64,000 nucleotides of DNA from Citrobacter amalonaticus (lineage in GTDB: Bacteria; Pseudomonadota; Gammaproteobacteria; Enterobacterales; Enterobacteriaceae), in contig NZ_CP014015.2 in assembly GCF_001559075.2 (NCBI RefSeq), forward strand, positions 2,170,001 through 2,234,000. The letters run 5' to 3'. The notes beneath the pieces were generated by a model that was not told the DNA's origin, ran no database searches, and was given only the letters and a program-made list of their open reading frames with translations. Position numbers and translations under genes: made by a program. Every line of letters begins with the position of its first letter. The first letter of the stretch is position 1. Of the stretch, positions 44,549 to 53,722 are shown piece by piece.

Positions 44549-45982
44549 ATGCAGGTTTTACATGTATGTTCGGAGATGTTTCCCCTGTTGAAAACAGGGG
44601 GTCTGGCAGATGTGATTGGCGCGTTGCCGGCAGCGCAAATCGCGGATGGTGTGGATGCCCGCGTTCTGCTGCCCGCGTTTCCCGACATTCGTCGAGGCAT
44701 CACGGATGCGCAAGTGGTCACCCGCCGCGACACGTTCGCGGGCAGGATTAGCCTGCTGTTTGGTCATTACAACGGTGTGGGGATTTACCTGATTGATGCC
44801 CCGCATCTCTACGATCGTCCAGGGAGTCCGTATCACGATACGAACCTGTTTGCCTACACCGATAACGTGCTGCGTTTTGCACTGCTGGGATGGGTAGGCT
44901 GTGAAATGGCCTGTGGGCTTGATCCATTCTGGCGCCCGGATGTGGTGCATGCGCACGACTGGCATGCTGGCCTGGCGCCTGCGTATCTGGCCGCGCGCGG
45001 ACGTCCGGCAAAATCGGTGTTTACTGTGCACAACCTGGCGTATCAGGGCATGTTTTATGCACAACACATGAATGACATCCAACTGCCATGGTCGTTCTTT
45101 AACATGCATGGTCTGGAGTTTAACGGTCAGATTTCATTCCTGAAGGCCGGTCTGTACTACGCCGACCATATCACGGCGGTCAGCCCAACCTACGCGCGGG
45201 AGATCACCGAGCCGCAGTTTGCCTACGGTATGGAAGGGCTGCTGCAACAGCGCCATCGTGAAGGGCGTCTTTCTGGTGTTCTGAATGGGGTGGATGAGAA
45301 AATCTGGAGCCCGGAGACGGATCTGTTGCTGGCGTCGCGCTATACGCGTGATTCGCTGGAAGAGAAGGCGGAAAACAAGCGCCAGTTGCAGATCGCGATG
45401 GGACTGAAGGTGAATGATAAGGTTCCGCTGTTTGCCGTCGTCAGTCGCCTGACCAGCCAGAAAGGGCTGGACCTGGTGCTGGAGGCGCTGCCGGGTCTGC
45501 TGGAGCAAGGTGGACAACTGGCGCTGCTGGGGGCGGGCGATCCGGTGTTGCAGGAAGGCTTCCTTGCCGCTGCCGCCGAATACCCAGGCCAGGTCGGCGT
45601 GCAGATTGGCTATCATGAAGCGTTTTCGCACCGCATCATGGGCGGCGCGGACGTCATTCTGGTGCCGAGCCGCTTTGAGCCGTGTGGATTAACGCAGCTC
45701 TACGGGCTGAAGTACGGCACGCTGCCGCTGGTACGACGTACCGGTGGACTGGCAGATACGGTGTCCGACAGTTCGCTGGAAAACCTTGCCGACGGCATCG
45801 CCAGCGGGTTTGTGTTTGAGGACAGCAACGCCTGGTCCCTGCTGCGGGCTATCCGGCGCGCTTTCGTGCTGTGGTCTCGACCTTCGCTCTGGCGGTTTGT
45901 GCAACGGCAAGCGATGGCGATGGATTTTAGCTGGCAAGTCGCGGCGAAGTCATACCGCGAGCTTTACTATCGCTTGAAATAG
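44549..45982 (+). CDS. glgA: Glycogen synthase GlgA
   Basis: GT5 enzyme that extends glycogen from ADP-glucose. The ATG at 44549 (M-Q-V-L-H-V-C-S-E), two bases after the glgC stop, gives 477 residues. K-T-G-G-L-A-D-V (Lys15) binds ADP-glucose; S-R-F-E-P-C-G-L-T-Q near 374 and K-Y-G-T-L-P-L-V-R-R-T-G-G-L-A-D-T are the C-terminal donor-site motifs. Confidence 0.97.
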   Translation: MQVLHVCSEMFPLLKTGGLADVIGALPAAQIADGVDARVLLPAFPDIRRGITDAQVVTRRDTFAGRISLLFGHYNGVGIYLIDAPHLYDRPGSPYHDTNLFAYTDNVLRFALLGWVGCEMACGLDPFWRPDVVHAHDWHAGLAPAYLAARGRPAKSVFTVHNLAYQGMFYAQHMNDIQLPWSFFNMHGLEFNGQISFLKAGLYYADHITAVSPTYAREITEPQFAYGMEGLLQQRHREGRLSGVLNGVDEKIWSPETDLLLASRYTRDSLEEKAENKRQLQIAMGLKVNDKVPLFAVVSRLTSQKGLDLVLEALPGLLEQGGQLALLGAGDPVLQEGFLAAAAEYPGQVGVQIGYHEAFSHRIMGGADVILVPSRFEPCGLTQLYGLKYGTLPLVRRTGGLADTVSDSSLENLADGIASGFVFEDSNAWSLLRAIRRAFVLWSRPSLWRFVQRQAMAMDFSWQVAAKSYRELYYRLK

Positions 45983-46001
45983 ATATTCAGGAATCATCAT
46001 T

Positions 46002-48449
46002 ATGAATGCTCCATTTACCTATGCATCGCCGACGCTGAGCGTAGAAGCACTTAAGCACTCTATCGCTTACAAGCTGATGTTCACGATTGGTAAAGACCCG
46101 GTTATTGCCAATAAGCATGAATGGCTGAACGCGACGCTGTTTGCGGTGCGCGATCGTCTTGTGGAGCGCTGGCTGCGTTCTAACCGTGCCCAACTGTCAC
46201 AGGAAACCCGCCAGGTTTATTACCTGTCGATGGAGTTCCTGATTGGACGTACCCTTTCCAATGCGCTGCTATCGTTGGGGATTTATGACGATGTCCAGGG
46301 CGCGCTGGAGGCGATGGGCTTAGATCTTGAAGAACTCATCGATGAAGAAAACGACCCAGGTCTCGGTAACGGCGGTCTCGGGCGGCTGGCTGCCTGTTTC
46401 CTGGATTCGCTGGCAACCTTAGGGTTGCCGGGGCGCGGCTATGGTATCCGCTACGACTACGGGATGTTCAAGCAGAACATCGTCGATGGGCGACAGAAAG
46501 AGTCTCCCGATTACTGGCTGGAATACGGTAACCCGTGGGAATTTAAACGCCATAACACGCGTTACAAAGTCCGTTTTGGCGGCCGTATTCAGCAGGAAGG
46601 CAAGAAAACGCGCTGGATTGAAACCGAAGAGATCCTCGCGGTCGCGTACGATCAGATTATCCCAGGTTATGATACTGACGCCACCAATACGCTGCGTCTG
46701 TGGAATGCGCAGGCCAGCAGCGAAATCAACCTCGGTAAATTCAATCAGGGCGATTACTTCGCCGCTGTGGAAGATAAAAACCACTCCGAGAACGTGTCGC
46801 GCGTGCTGTATCCGGATGACTCCACCTACTCCGGGCGCGAACTGCGTCTGCGTCAGGAGTATTTCCTGGTCTCCTCGACGGTGCAGGATATCCTGAGTCG
46901 TCACTATCAGTTGCACAAAACCTACGACAACCTCGCGGATAAGATTGCCATTCACCTGAATGACACGCACCCGGTGCTGTCGATCCCGGAGCTGATGCGC
47001 CTGCTGATCGATGAACATCAGTTCACTTGGGACGACGCGTTTGAAGTGTGCTGCCAGGTCTTTTCCTACACGAACCACACGCTGATGAGCGAAGCGCTGG
47101 AAACCTGGCCGGTGGATATGCTGGGTAAAATCCTGCCGCGCCACCTGCAGATCATCTTTGAAATTAACGACTACTTCCTGAAAACGTTGCAGGAGCAGTA
47201 TCCGAACGATACCGGTCTGCTGGGACGCGCGTCGATCATTGACGAGTCAAACGGTCGCCGTGTACGTATGGCGTGGCTGGCGGTCGTCGTGAGTCATAAG
47301 GTGAATGGCGTTTCCGAATTGCACTCTAACCTGATGGTTCAGTCGCTGTTCGCGGATTTTGCGACCATTTTCCCGACCCGTTTCTGCAACGTGACGAATG
47401 GTGTGACGCCGCGTCGCTGGCTGGCGCTGGCGAACCCGTCGCTTTCCGGTGTTCTGGATGAGAATATTGGTCGCACATGGCGTACCGATCTGAGCCAACT
47501 GCATGAACTCGAACAGCACTGCGATTTCCCGTTGGTCAATCATGCGGTACGTCAGGCGAAGCTGGAAAACAAAAAGCGGCTGGCAAACTATATCGCGCAG
47601 CAACTCAATGTGGTGGTGAATCCGAAAGCGCTGTTTGATGTCCAGATCAAGCGCATTCATGAGTACAAGCGTCAGTTAATGAATGTGCTGCACGTGATTA
47701 CGCGCTACAACCGCATCAAGGCCAATCCGGATGCGCAGTGGGTGCCGCGGGTGAATATTTTTGCCGGTAAGGCCGCATCGGCCTATTACATGGCGAAGCA
47801 CATCATTCACTTGATTAATGACGTTGCGAAGGTCATCAATAACGATCCACAGATTGGCGATAAGCTGAAGATCGTGTTTATCCCCAACTACAGCGTGAGC
47901 CTGGCGCAGCTGATCATTCCGGCGGCGGATCTGTCTGAGCAGATTTCGCTGGCAGGGACGGAAGCCTCCGGCACCAGTAACATGAAGTTCGCACTCAACG
48001 GCGCGTTGACTATCGGTACGCTGGACGGGGCGAATGTGGAGATGCTGGAACACGTTGGCGAAGAGAACATCTTTATTTTTGGTAACACGGCGGAAGAGGT
48101 CGAAGAACTGCGCAGGCAGGGCTATAAACCGCGTGAATATTACGATAAAGATGAGGAACTGCATCAGGTGCTGACACAAATCGGCAGCGGCATGTTCAGT
48201 CCGGAAGAGCCTGGGCGTTATCGTGATCTGGTGGATTCACTGATCAACTTCGGCGATCACTATCAGGTGCTGGCGGACTATCGCAGCTATGTCGATTGTC
48301 AGGACAAGGTGGATGAGTTGTATGGCCGTCCGGAAGAGTGGACCGCCAAAGCGATGCTCAATATCGCCAACATGGGCTACTTCTCCTCTGACAGGACCAT
48401 CAAGGAGTATGCTGACCACATCTGGCATATTGATCCGGTGCGGTTGTAA
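46002..48449 (+). CDS. glgP: Glycogen phosphorylase GlgP
   Basis: PLP enzyme releasing glucose-1-phosphate from glycogen ends. 815 residues, the E. coli length. Conserved G-N-G-G-L-G-R-L-A-A-C-F-L-D-S near residue 123; PLP lysine in E-A-S-G-T-S-N-M-K-F-A-L-N-G (Lys662). Last gene of glgBXCAP. A paralog of malP at the end of the window. Confidence 0.98.
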   Translation: MNAPFTYASPTLSVEALKHSIAYKLMFTIGKDPVIANKHEWLNATLFAVRDRLVERWLRSNRAQLSQETRQVYYLSMEFLIGRTLSNALLSLGIYDDVQGALEAMGLDLEELIDEENDPGLGNGGLGRLAACFLDSLATLGLPGRGYGIRYDYGMFKQNIVDGRQKESPDYWLEYGNPWEFKRHNTRYKVRFGGRIQQEGKKTRWIETEEILAVAYDQIIPGYDTDATNTLRLWNAQASSEINLGKFNQGDYFAAVEDKNHSENVSRVLYPDDSTYSGRELRLRQEYFLVSSTVQDILSRHYQLHKTYDNLADKIAIHLNDTHPVLSIPELMRLLIDEHQFTWDDAFEVCCQVFSYTNHTLMSEALETWPVDMLGKILPRHLQIIFEINDYFLKTLQEQYPNDTGLLGRASIIDESNGRRVRMAWLAVVVSHKVNGVSELHSNLMVQSLFADFATIFPTRFCNVTNGVTPRRWLALANPSLSGVLDENIGRTWRTDLSQLHELEQHCDFPLVNHAVRQAKLENKKRLANYIAQQLNVVVNPKALFDVQIKRIHEYKRQLMNVLHVITRYNRIKANPDAQWVPRVNIFAGKAASAYYMAKHIIHLINDVAKVINNDPQIGDKLKIVFIPNYSVSLAQLIIPAADLSEQISLAGTEASGTSNMKFALNGALTIGTLDGANVEMLEHVGEENIFIFGNTAEEVEELRRQGYKPREYYDKDEELHQVLTQIGSGMFSPEEPGRYRDLVDSLINFGDHYQVLADYRSYVDCQDKVDELYGRPEEWTAKAMLNIANMGYFSSDRTIKEYADHIWHIDPVRL

Positions 48450-48460
48450 GTCGTCATGTT

Positions 48461-48488
48461 AAAAAAGGAGCCTTCGGGCTCCTTTTTT
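48461..48488. terminator. glg operon terminator
   Basis: 12-bp perfect stem AAAAAAGGAGCC / GGCTCCTTTTTT with a TTCG tetraloop. A and T runs make it effective in both directions. Confidence 0.95.
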
Positions 48489-48550
48489 GTGCGCGGTGAT
48501 TGCGCATTGATATGGAATAACAACCGTCTGCTGGTGTATAGTGTCCGAGG

Positions 48551-48568
48551 AATTAATTATAATTAATT
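48551..48568. promoter_or_regulatory. 18-bp AT palindrome before the IclR-type gene
   Basis: AATTAATTATAATTAATT is a perfect palindrome ending 9 bp before the start codon. It may be an autoregulatory site or just AT-rich promoter DNA; it differs from the palindromes at 53416-53700. Confidence 0.4.
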
Positions 48569-48577
48569 GATAAAGTT

Positions 48578-49333
48578 ATGAAAAAAATCACAACATCGAT
48601 TCCCGCCCTCGACAAAATTATGCGCGTCTTCGCTTATCTGATGGAATGCGATGGCGCGACGTTCACGCAAATTCATCAAAATTCGGGAATCGCAAAAAGC
48701 AGTACCTCCTCTTTACTGACGGGCATGGTTGCGCATGGCTTATTGCGTCAGGAAAAAGACAAATATTATCTGGGGCTACGTCTCTACGAATTAGGGAATA
48801 AAGCCGCAGAACAGTACGATATTAAAAAAATAGCGCTGCCCGTCCTGGAAGAAATTCGCAATGCGACGGGTTTAACCTGTCATCTTGGCGTGCTTGAAGG
48901 CGACTCTCCTATTTATCTTCTCAAGCTGGAAAGCCCACAGGCAATTGTGATCCGCAGTTGGGAGGGCAAGCGCCTTTCGCTGCATAGTTCGGGTCTGGGG
49001 AAAGTGTTGATTGCCTGGCTTAATCCGGAAGAGCTGGATGAGTTGCTGCCGCCCGATCAGGTTCTGACGCGCTATACCGAAACGACAATTACCGATGTGA
49101 ATATCCTGAAGCAGGAATTGGCCGGGATCCGTCAGCGCGGCTGGGGTTATGATAACGAAGAAGATTCTTTAGGCGTTCGTTGCATCGCTGTGCCCATATT
49201 TAATGCCGAAGGGAAGGTAGTGGCGGCCTTGAGCGTGTCGGGCGTCGCGTTCCAGATCCCGGATGATAAACGAGAAGCGCTTGCCATGCAGATGATGGAT
49301 GCCAGTCGTCGTCTGTCGTCGATGTTGCGCTAG
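48578..49333 (+). CDS. IclR-family transcriptional regulator
   Basis: 251-residue regulator: winged helix-turn-helix at the N-terminus (F-T-Q-I-H-Q-N-S-G-I-A-K-S-S-T-S-S-L-L near 29-47) and the C-terminal IclR effector domain (G-L-T-C-H-L-G-V-L-E near 98, H-S-S-G-L-G-K-V-L-I-A near 136, G-V-R-C-I-A-V-P-I near 202). It has the layout of KdgR and E. coli YagI/XynR but is clearly a different protein. It converges on the aldolase-dehydratase-transporter operon and is the likely local regulator; effector unknown, plausibly a sugar acid or keto-deoxy acid. Confidence 0.9.
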   Translation: MKKITTSIPALDKIMRVFAYLMECDGATFTQIHQNSGIAKSSTSSLLTGMVAHGLLRQEKDKYYLGLRLYELGNKAAEQYDIKKIALPVLEEIRNATGLTCHLGVLEGDSPIYLLKLESPQAIVIRSWEGKRLSLHSSGLGKVLIAWLNPEELDELLPPDQVLTRYTETTITDVNILKQELAGIRQRGWGYDNEEDSLGVRCIAVPIFNAEGKVVAALSVSGVAFQIPDDKREALAMQMMDASRRLSSMLR

Positions 49334-49351
49334 TCTTTTCGCTGCACAAAG

Positions 49352-49373
49352 AAAAGGCGGGCGCTAAGCCCGC
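49352..49373 (-). terminator. Terminator of the aldolase operon
   Basis: Stem GCGGGC / GCCCGC with loop GCTAA. AAAA at 49352-49355 supplies the U tract on the minus strand. It ends 9 bp past the aldolase stop codon. Confidence 0.78.
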
Positions 49374-49382
49374 TGATGAGGG

Positions 49383-50285
49383 TTACAACCCGGCGCGCTG
49401 TAAAACCTTTTTCAGGCTGGCGATATGCGCCTCGCTTGCCGGTTGCACTGGCGGCATAACCTCAACCGGGATATCAATGCCGCTGAGTTGGATGGCTTTT
49501 TTGATGATCCCGAAGAAAGGCGTATCCAGACTGTAAATGGTTGATAACGCAGACAGTCGGCGTTGCAGGCGAAACAGCGTCTCATACTCTTTTTCGCACC
49601 AGGCACGATAAATTCCACAGGTTAACTGCGGAGCAAAGTTAGCGGTCGCAGGGATCCCGCCATTTCCCCCCATGATCAACGTGTCCATCATATATTCATC
49701 GTAACCCGAGAAAATAACAAAGTCAGGGCGAACCGGTCGTACAGTATTGATGATTTCGCGAATATGGCTAATGTTATCCACGGTATCTTTTATACCGATG
49801 ATATTGGGAATGTCATGTGCCAGCCGGGTAATTAAATCAATGCTGAGATCCTGGCCGGTAAGCGCCGGAAAGTTATAGAGAATAACCGGTGTTTTGATAC
49901 TTTCGGCGACAGTTTTGAAATGGTGATAAATATAATCATCAGTCAGCCGTGCATAATAAGGATTGAGAACCAGGACGGCATCGACTTCCAGACTGTCAGC
50001 ATGTCGACCGTAATCAATGACGTCTTGCGTGCTGGTGCTGCTGATCCCTAACAGCACGGGAATTCGATGATTGATATGTTGAACACAAAACTCAGCGGCT
50101 TCCAGACGCTGCTCTTTTGTCATATGGCAGAACTCACCGCCGCTGCCAAGCAATAATACACCGTTAACCTCGTTCGCAATAAGATGGTCAAGTAAGGTCG
50201 CCATCCCTTTCTTATCTAATTTCCCCTGGGCATTAACAATGGTCGGAACAGGCGGAAAGACACCGTTGAATTTTTCTGTTTGCAT
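49383..50285 (-). CDS. DHDPS/KDG-aldolase family protein (YagE-like)
   Basis: Class I pyruvate-type aldolase of the dihydrodipicolinate synthase family. The ATG at 50285 (M-Q-T-E-K-F-N-G-V) follows AAGGA and gives 300 residues; the open frame runs 16 codons further. Visible: pyruvate carboxylate loop G-S-G-G-E-F (47-52), catalytic Tyr137 in L-Y-N-F-P, Schiff-base Lys166 in G-I-K-D-T. L-Y-N-F-P-A-L-T-G-Q-D-L and I-I-G-I-K-D-T are shared with E. coli YagE, a 2-keto-3-deoxygluconate/pentonate aldolase. With the dehydratase upstream, cleavage of a 2-keto-3-deoxy sugar acid to pyruvate and an aldehyde is the likely job; chain length of the substrate is unknown. Confidence 0.88.
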   Translation of the reverse strand: MQTEKFNGVFPPVPTIVNAQGKLDKKGMATLLDHLIANEVNGVLLLGSGGEFCHMTKEQRLEAAEFCVQHINHRIPVLLGISSTSTQDVIDYGRHADSLEVDAVLVLNPYYARLTDDYIYHHFKTVAESIKTPVILYNFPALTGQDLSIDLITRLAHDIPNIIGIKDTVDNISHIREIINTVRPVRPDFVIFSGYDEYMMDTLIMGGNGGIPATANFAPQLTCGIYRAWCEKEYETLFRLQRRLSALSTIYSLDTPFFGIIKKAIQLSGIDIPVEVMPPVQPASEAHIASLKKVLQRAGL

Positions 50286-50307
50286 AATGAGTTTATCCTT
50301 AAAAGCA

Positions 50308-50334
50308 GGTGGGCTGGCGATAATGCCGCCCACC
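50308..50334 (-). promoter_or_regulatory. Intergenic hairpin between dehydratase and aldolase genes
   Basis: GGTGGGC / GCCCACC stem with an inner GGC/GCC pair; on the minus strand TGCTTTTAA follows. Could be a leaky terminator or an mRNA stabiliser setting the aldolase level within the operon. Confidence 0.55.
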
Positions 50335-50341
50335 AGGGACG

Positions 50342-52057
50342 TTATTTAATCCAGGCTCCCGCCATTAATGAGGTTGCGTTGGTCGTAAATTGCTTAAAGA
50401 CGCCGCGTCGGTTTGAATAATCCGGTTTTGTCCAGTTTGTCCGACGGCGTTCAAGACAGTGCTGAATTTCTTCTTCTGTTTTGTACTCCCCGTGAATGCC
50501 AACAATGTTGAGCTTGCGCCCTTTAACGTCCATTTCGATGAGGTCGCCGTCTTCGACAAGCGCAATGGGACCGCCATCAGCGGCTTCCGGTGAAACATGG
50601 CCGACGCAAGGGCCGCTGGTCGCGCCGGAGAAACGACCATCGGTAATCAGGGCGACTTTGCCATCAAGTCGTTTGTCGTAAACAATCGCGTCTGTGGTCA
50701 TGAGCATTTCCGGTGCTCCCGATCCTTTAGCCCCTTCGTAGCGGATAAAAATGACATCACCCGGTTCGATGTGGTTATGAATAATGGCTTGCTGGGCATC
50801 TTCTTCCGAATTGAAGACGCGCGCAGGGCCGGTATGGTGGTGCATATCTGGCGCGCAGGCGGCATATTTAATGACTGCGCCTTCTGGTGCGATATTGCCT
50901 TTTAGAACGGCAATCGACCCTTTCTTGGTGGCGTTTTCCGGCTTACGAATCACCTCTTCCGGGCTGACCCGATAATTACTCAGATAACCGTGGTTGCGGG
51001 TAAAGAAACCGGACTGATGGAGCATCTCCAGGTTTTCACCCAGCGTCCGGCCAGTCACCGTCAGGACATCCAGATCCAGATAGTCGCGAAGATACCATTG
51101 CACCATCGGCACGCCGCCCGCGAACCACATCATTTCTGTCACATACTGGCCGCTGGGTTGAATATTGGTGAGGTAAGGGATCTCATTGTTTATCTGGTCA
51201 AACAGTTCAGGTTTCAGTTCCCAACCCAGCTCATGGGCGATCGCCGGGAGATGGATCATGGCGTTGGTGCTGCCTCCGATGGCGGCATGGACCTTAATGG
51301 CGTTTTCAAACGCGGCAGGCGTGAGAATCTTATGCGTCGTGATATTTTTCTCTGCCAGATATAGCGCCTGATGACCGGCGCTCCGCGCGATGCGACGAAT
51401 TTCCGCCAGTGTGGAGGGCAGTAACGCGCTTCCCGGTAAGGCAAGGCCCAGCGCTTCAGACATGCACTGCATCGTGCTGGCGGTGCCCATAAACTGGCAA
51501 GCGCCTGCCGTCGGACAACCGCACTGCTGCATGGCCTCCACCTGCTGGATGCCGATCTCGCCTTTCTTGAGTTTGGCGGTAATGCCACCGAGATCGGACG
51601 TGCTCATATTCGGCGCCGGACGCATAGAGCCGCCGGGGATATGCAGCATCGGTAGATTCAGGCGCGCAGCGGCGATCAGATGCGCCGGGATCGATTTATC
51701 ACAACTGGAGATCAAGATACCGGCATCGTATGGCACGACGGAGGCATGAATTTCGACCATGTTCGCGATAGCCTCGCGGGAGGCTAAGATATAGTTCATC
51801 CCGTCATGACCCTGACCCCAACCATCACAAATATCGGTCACGTGGTGACGAACGGCACGACCGCCGCTTTCGTGAATGCCTAAGACGGCTTCATCGCCCA
51901 GATGATTAAGATGAAAGCTGCCGGGATGACTTTCGCCGTAGCAATCATCCACCAGAACCTGCAGTTTATTGACATCTTCTTTGGTGTAATTCATCCCCAG
52001 ACGCAGGGCGTCCAGTTGTGACCACAGGTCACGGGCGTGTTGGCATTTCTGACTCAT
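50342..52057 (-). CDS. IlvD/Edd-family sugar-acid dehydratase (YagF/YjhG-like)
   Basis: Iron-sulfur dehydratase of 571 residues that would convert an aldonic acid to its 2-keto-3-deoxy form. Candidate cluster ligands: Cys77 (D-I-C-D-G), Cys119 (S-S-C-D-K-S) and Cys187 (G-A-C-Q-F-M-G-T-A). The C-terminal signature I-T-D-G-R-F-S-G-A-T-S-G-P-C-V-G-H-V-S-P-E-A is intact. Blocks such as E-A-L-G-L-A-L-P and I-H-A-A-I-G-G-S-T-N resemble E. coli D-xylonate dehydratases YagF and YjhG more than IlvD, but this protein is about 80 residues shorter. Its start overlaps the transporter stop by 4 bp. Substrate not determinable from sequence. Confidence 0.87.
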   Translation of the reverse strand: MSQKCQHARDLWSQLDALRLGMNYTKEDVNKLQVLVDDCYGESHPGSFHLNHLGDEAVLGIHESGGRAVRHHVTDICDGWGQGHDGMNYILASREAIANMVEIHASVVPYDAGILISSCDKSIPAHLIAAARLNLPMLHIPGGSMRPAPNMSTSDLGGITAKLKKGEIGIQQVEAMQQCGCPTAGACQFMGTASTMQCMSEALGLALPGSALLPSTLAEIRRIARSAGHQALYLAEKNITTHKILTPAAFENAIKVHAAIGGSTNAMIHLPAIAHELGWELKPELFDQINNEIPYLTNIQPSGQYVTEMMWFAGGVPMVQWYLRDYLDLDVLTVTGRTLGENLEMLHQSGFFTRNHGYLSNYRVSPEEVIRKPENATKKGSIAVLKGNIAPEGAVIKYAACAPDMHHHTGPARVFNSEEDAQQAIIHNHIEPGDVIFIRYEGAKGSGAPEMLMTTDAIVYDKRLDGKVALITDGRFSGATSGPCVGHVSPEAADGGPIALVEDGDLIEMDVKGRKLNIVGIHGEYKTEEEIQHCLERRRTNWTKPDYSNRRGVFKQFTTNATSLMAGAWIK

Positions 52058-53385
52058 TTGGCGATTCCTTCTTGTTTGAGCGACGTCTCAGGCGCCGATG
52101 CATGATGAGGGTTGCTACTGCCTGCAGGACGGGCAGTCACCGAAGGTAAACTGAACAGCAGCGCGACGGCGATGAGGAGTGCGGCCACCAGCACCGTCAT
52201 CCCCGCCGTTTGTGAGAACGTGACGGTTAACAAGCCCACCAGATAAGGGCCAATAAAGCCGCCGATGTTGCCTAATGCGTTGATGGTGCCGCGTACGCCG
52301 CCCAGCACGTTGGGAGCGAAGAGTAATGGTGGTAATGTCCAGAACGGCCCCGCATAGGCCTGCAGGAAGAAGCCGCAGATGACCATCATGCCGTACGCCA
52401 GCCAGACGTTATCTTTCAACAGCAGGGAGAGTGCGAGACAGGCGGCAAAGCCCAGCAACGGAATTGCCGTGTAGAGGCGGCGATTCATGGTTTTGTCGCA
52501 CCATTTGGCAATGTAGTACTGACCGACGATGCACAAAATGTACGGTGCCGCCGTCAGCAAGCCGACGATAGTCATTCCGCTGCCGGTCAGGTGTTTAATC
52601 AGGTTTGGCATCCAGAGGGCGAAGCCGTAGAAACCGACCTGCACGAAGAAGTAGATGCCGATCAGCTTCCACAAGTTAATGCTGCGCAGAACATTGCGGA
52701 TGCTGCTTACCTCACCCCCGATCGTCAGCGCGCGATCGGCCTGCAATTTCTGTTCGATCCAGGCGCGCTCTTTAGGATCCAGCCATTTGGCCTGGTGAGG
52801 ATGGTCAGAAACCAAAGGCAACCAGACGAACAGCAGGCCGAGTGAGAGTAAACCCTCGATGACGAACATTTCTCGCCAGCCATAGGTTTCAATCAGCCAA
52901 CCGGAAAGTGGGCCGGTGATGATCGACGCTACGGCAAGGTTCATCTGGAAATAGGCAATCGCCCTTGCGCGTTCTTCATTGGGAAACCAGTGACCAATCA
53001 GTGCGAGGATTGCGGGATAGACTGCACCCTCCGCGACGCCAAGGATAAAGCGGATAATCAGCAACTGGGTCGGTGTCTGGACAAAACCGGTCAGCAGCGC
53101 GAAGCCGCCCCATGCGACGATGGTCCAGGCGATTAATTTCTTGGCGCTGAATCGTTCTGCAATTTGACCTCCGGGGATTTGCAAAAAGATATAACCAATA
53201 AAGAAAATACCGGCGACCAGACCAGCAAACGAGGCGGTCATCCCCAGGTCTTCTTCCATCCCTCCCGCAATCCCAATCGCGATGTTCGTCCTGTCCATGT
53301 AAGCCACGATATAAACGAGGATGGTGGCTGGAATGATATGTAGCCAGCGTCCTCGCGTAGTCGGTTTATCGAGTTCAATGCTCAT
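52054..53385 (-). CDS. MFS transporter, anion:cation symporter (ACS) family
   Basis: 443-residue MFS carrier with twelve predicted segments. The N-terminal A-Y-M-D-R-T-N-I-A-I, G-Q-I-A-E-R-F-S-A-K-K and G-V-A-E-G-A-V-Y-P-A (near 117) features are typical of the ACS branch that imports sugar acids such as galactonate, glucarate and hexuronates. First gene of the operon with the dehydratase and aldolase, so a sugar-acid importer is the natural inference. Promoter and operators lie just upstream (53416-53451). Confidence 0.88.
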   Translation of the reverse strand: MSIELDKPTTRGRWLHIIPATILVYIVAYMDRTNIAIGIAGGMEEDLGMTASFAGLVAGIFFIGYIFLQIPGGQIAERFSAKKLIAWTIVAWGGFALLTGFVQTPTQLLIIRFILGVAEGAVYPAILALIGHWFPNEERARAIAYFQMNLAVASIITGPLSGWLIETYGWREMFVIEGLLSLGLLFVWLPLVSDHPHQAKWLDPKERAWIEQKLQADRALTIGGEVSSIRNVLRSINLWKLIGIYFFVQVGFYGFALWMPNLIKHLTGSGMTIVGLLTAAPYILCIVGQYYIAKWCDKTMNRRLYTAIPLLGFAACLALSLLLKDNVWLAYGMMVICGFFLQAYAGPFWTLPPLLFAPNVLGGVRGTINALGNIGGFIGPYLVGLLTVTFSQTAGMTVLVAALLIAVALLFSLPSVTARPAGSSNPHHASAPETSLKQEGIAK

Positions 53386-53415
53386 TAGCGCATCCCTTAA
53401 TAGTAGAAGTAATTT

Positions 53416-53451
53416 GTTCTGTATATAGAACTATTGTTCTGTATACAAATA
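53416..53451 (-). promoter_or_regulatory. Putative transporter-operon promoter with two operators
   Basis: Minus-strand -35 TTGTAT (53443-53448) and -10 TATACA (53420-53425) are 17 bp apart. Palindromes GTTCTGTATATAGAAC (53416-53431) and GTTCTGTATACAAATA (53436-53451) start 20 bp apart and cover the -10 and -35, the layout of a repressor operator pair. Confidence 0.65.
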
Positions 53452-53664
53452 CTATGAGGGGATAAATTTTGAGCGTCAATTCCATATTCTCAGCAAGGTT
53501 ATGTTTTGTGATTTGCTTCATATCCTGCTGCAAAAACCGCAGAATCACGTTTCATTGCTAAAAGCAGGCCAGTTTTCCGGGGAAGCATCAAAAGTGTGTC
53601 ACTCTTCACAGGATGACGCTTTCTACTGATTTGTGAGTTGTGTACGTCGAGGATCTTGCAATAA

Positions 53665-53700
53665 ATTCCCTATATAGAATCTATGTTCTGTATATTGAAC
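53665..53700 (+). promoter_or_regulatory. Second operator pair, before the GldA-like gene
   Basis: ATTCCCTATATAGAAT (53665-53680) and GTTCTGTATATTGAAC (53685-53700) match the pair at 53416-53451 and have the same 20-bp spacing. They end 22 bp before the ATG. The 337-bp divergent region otherwise contains no gene. Confidence 0.65.
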
Positions 53701-53722
53701 TTTACTGGTAAGGAGAATTTGA

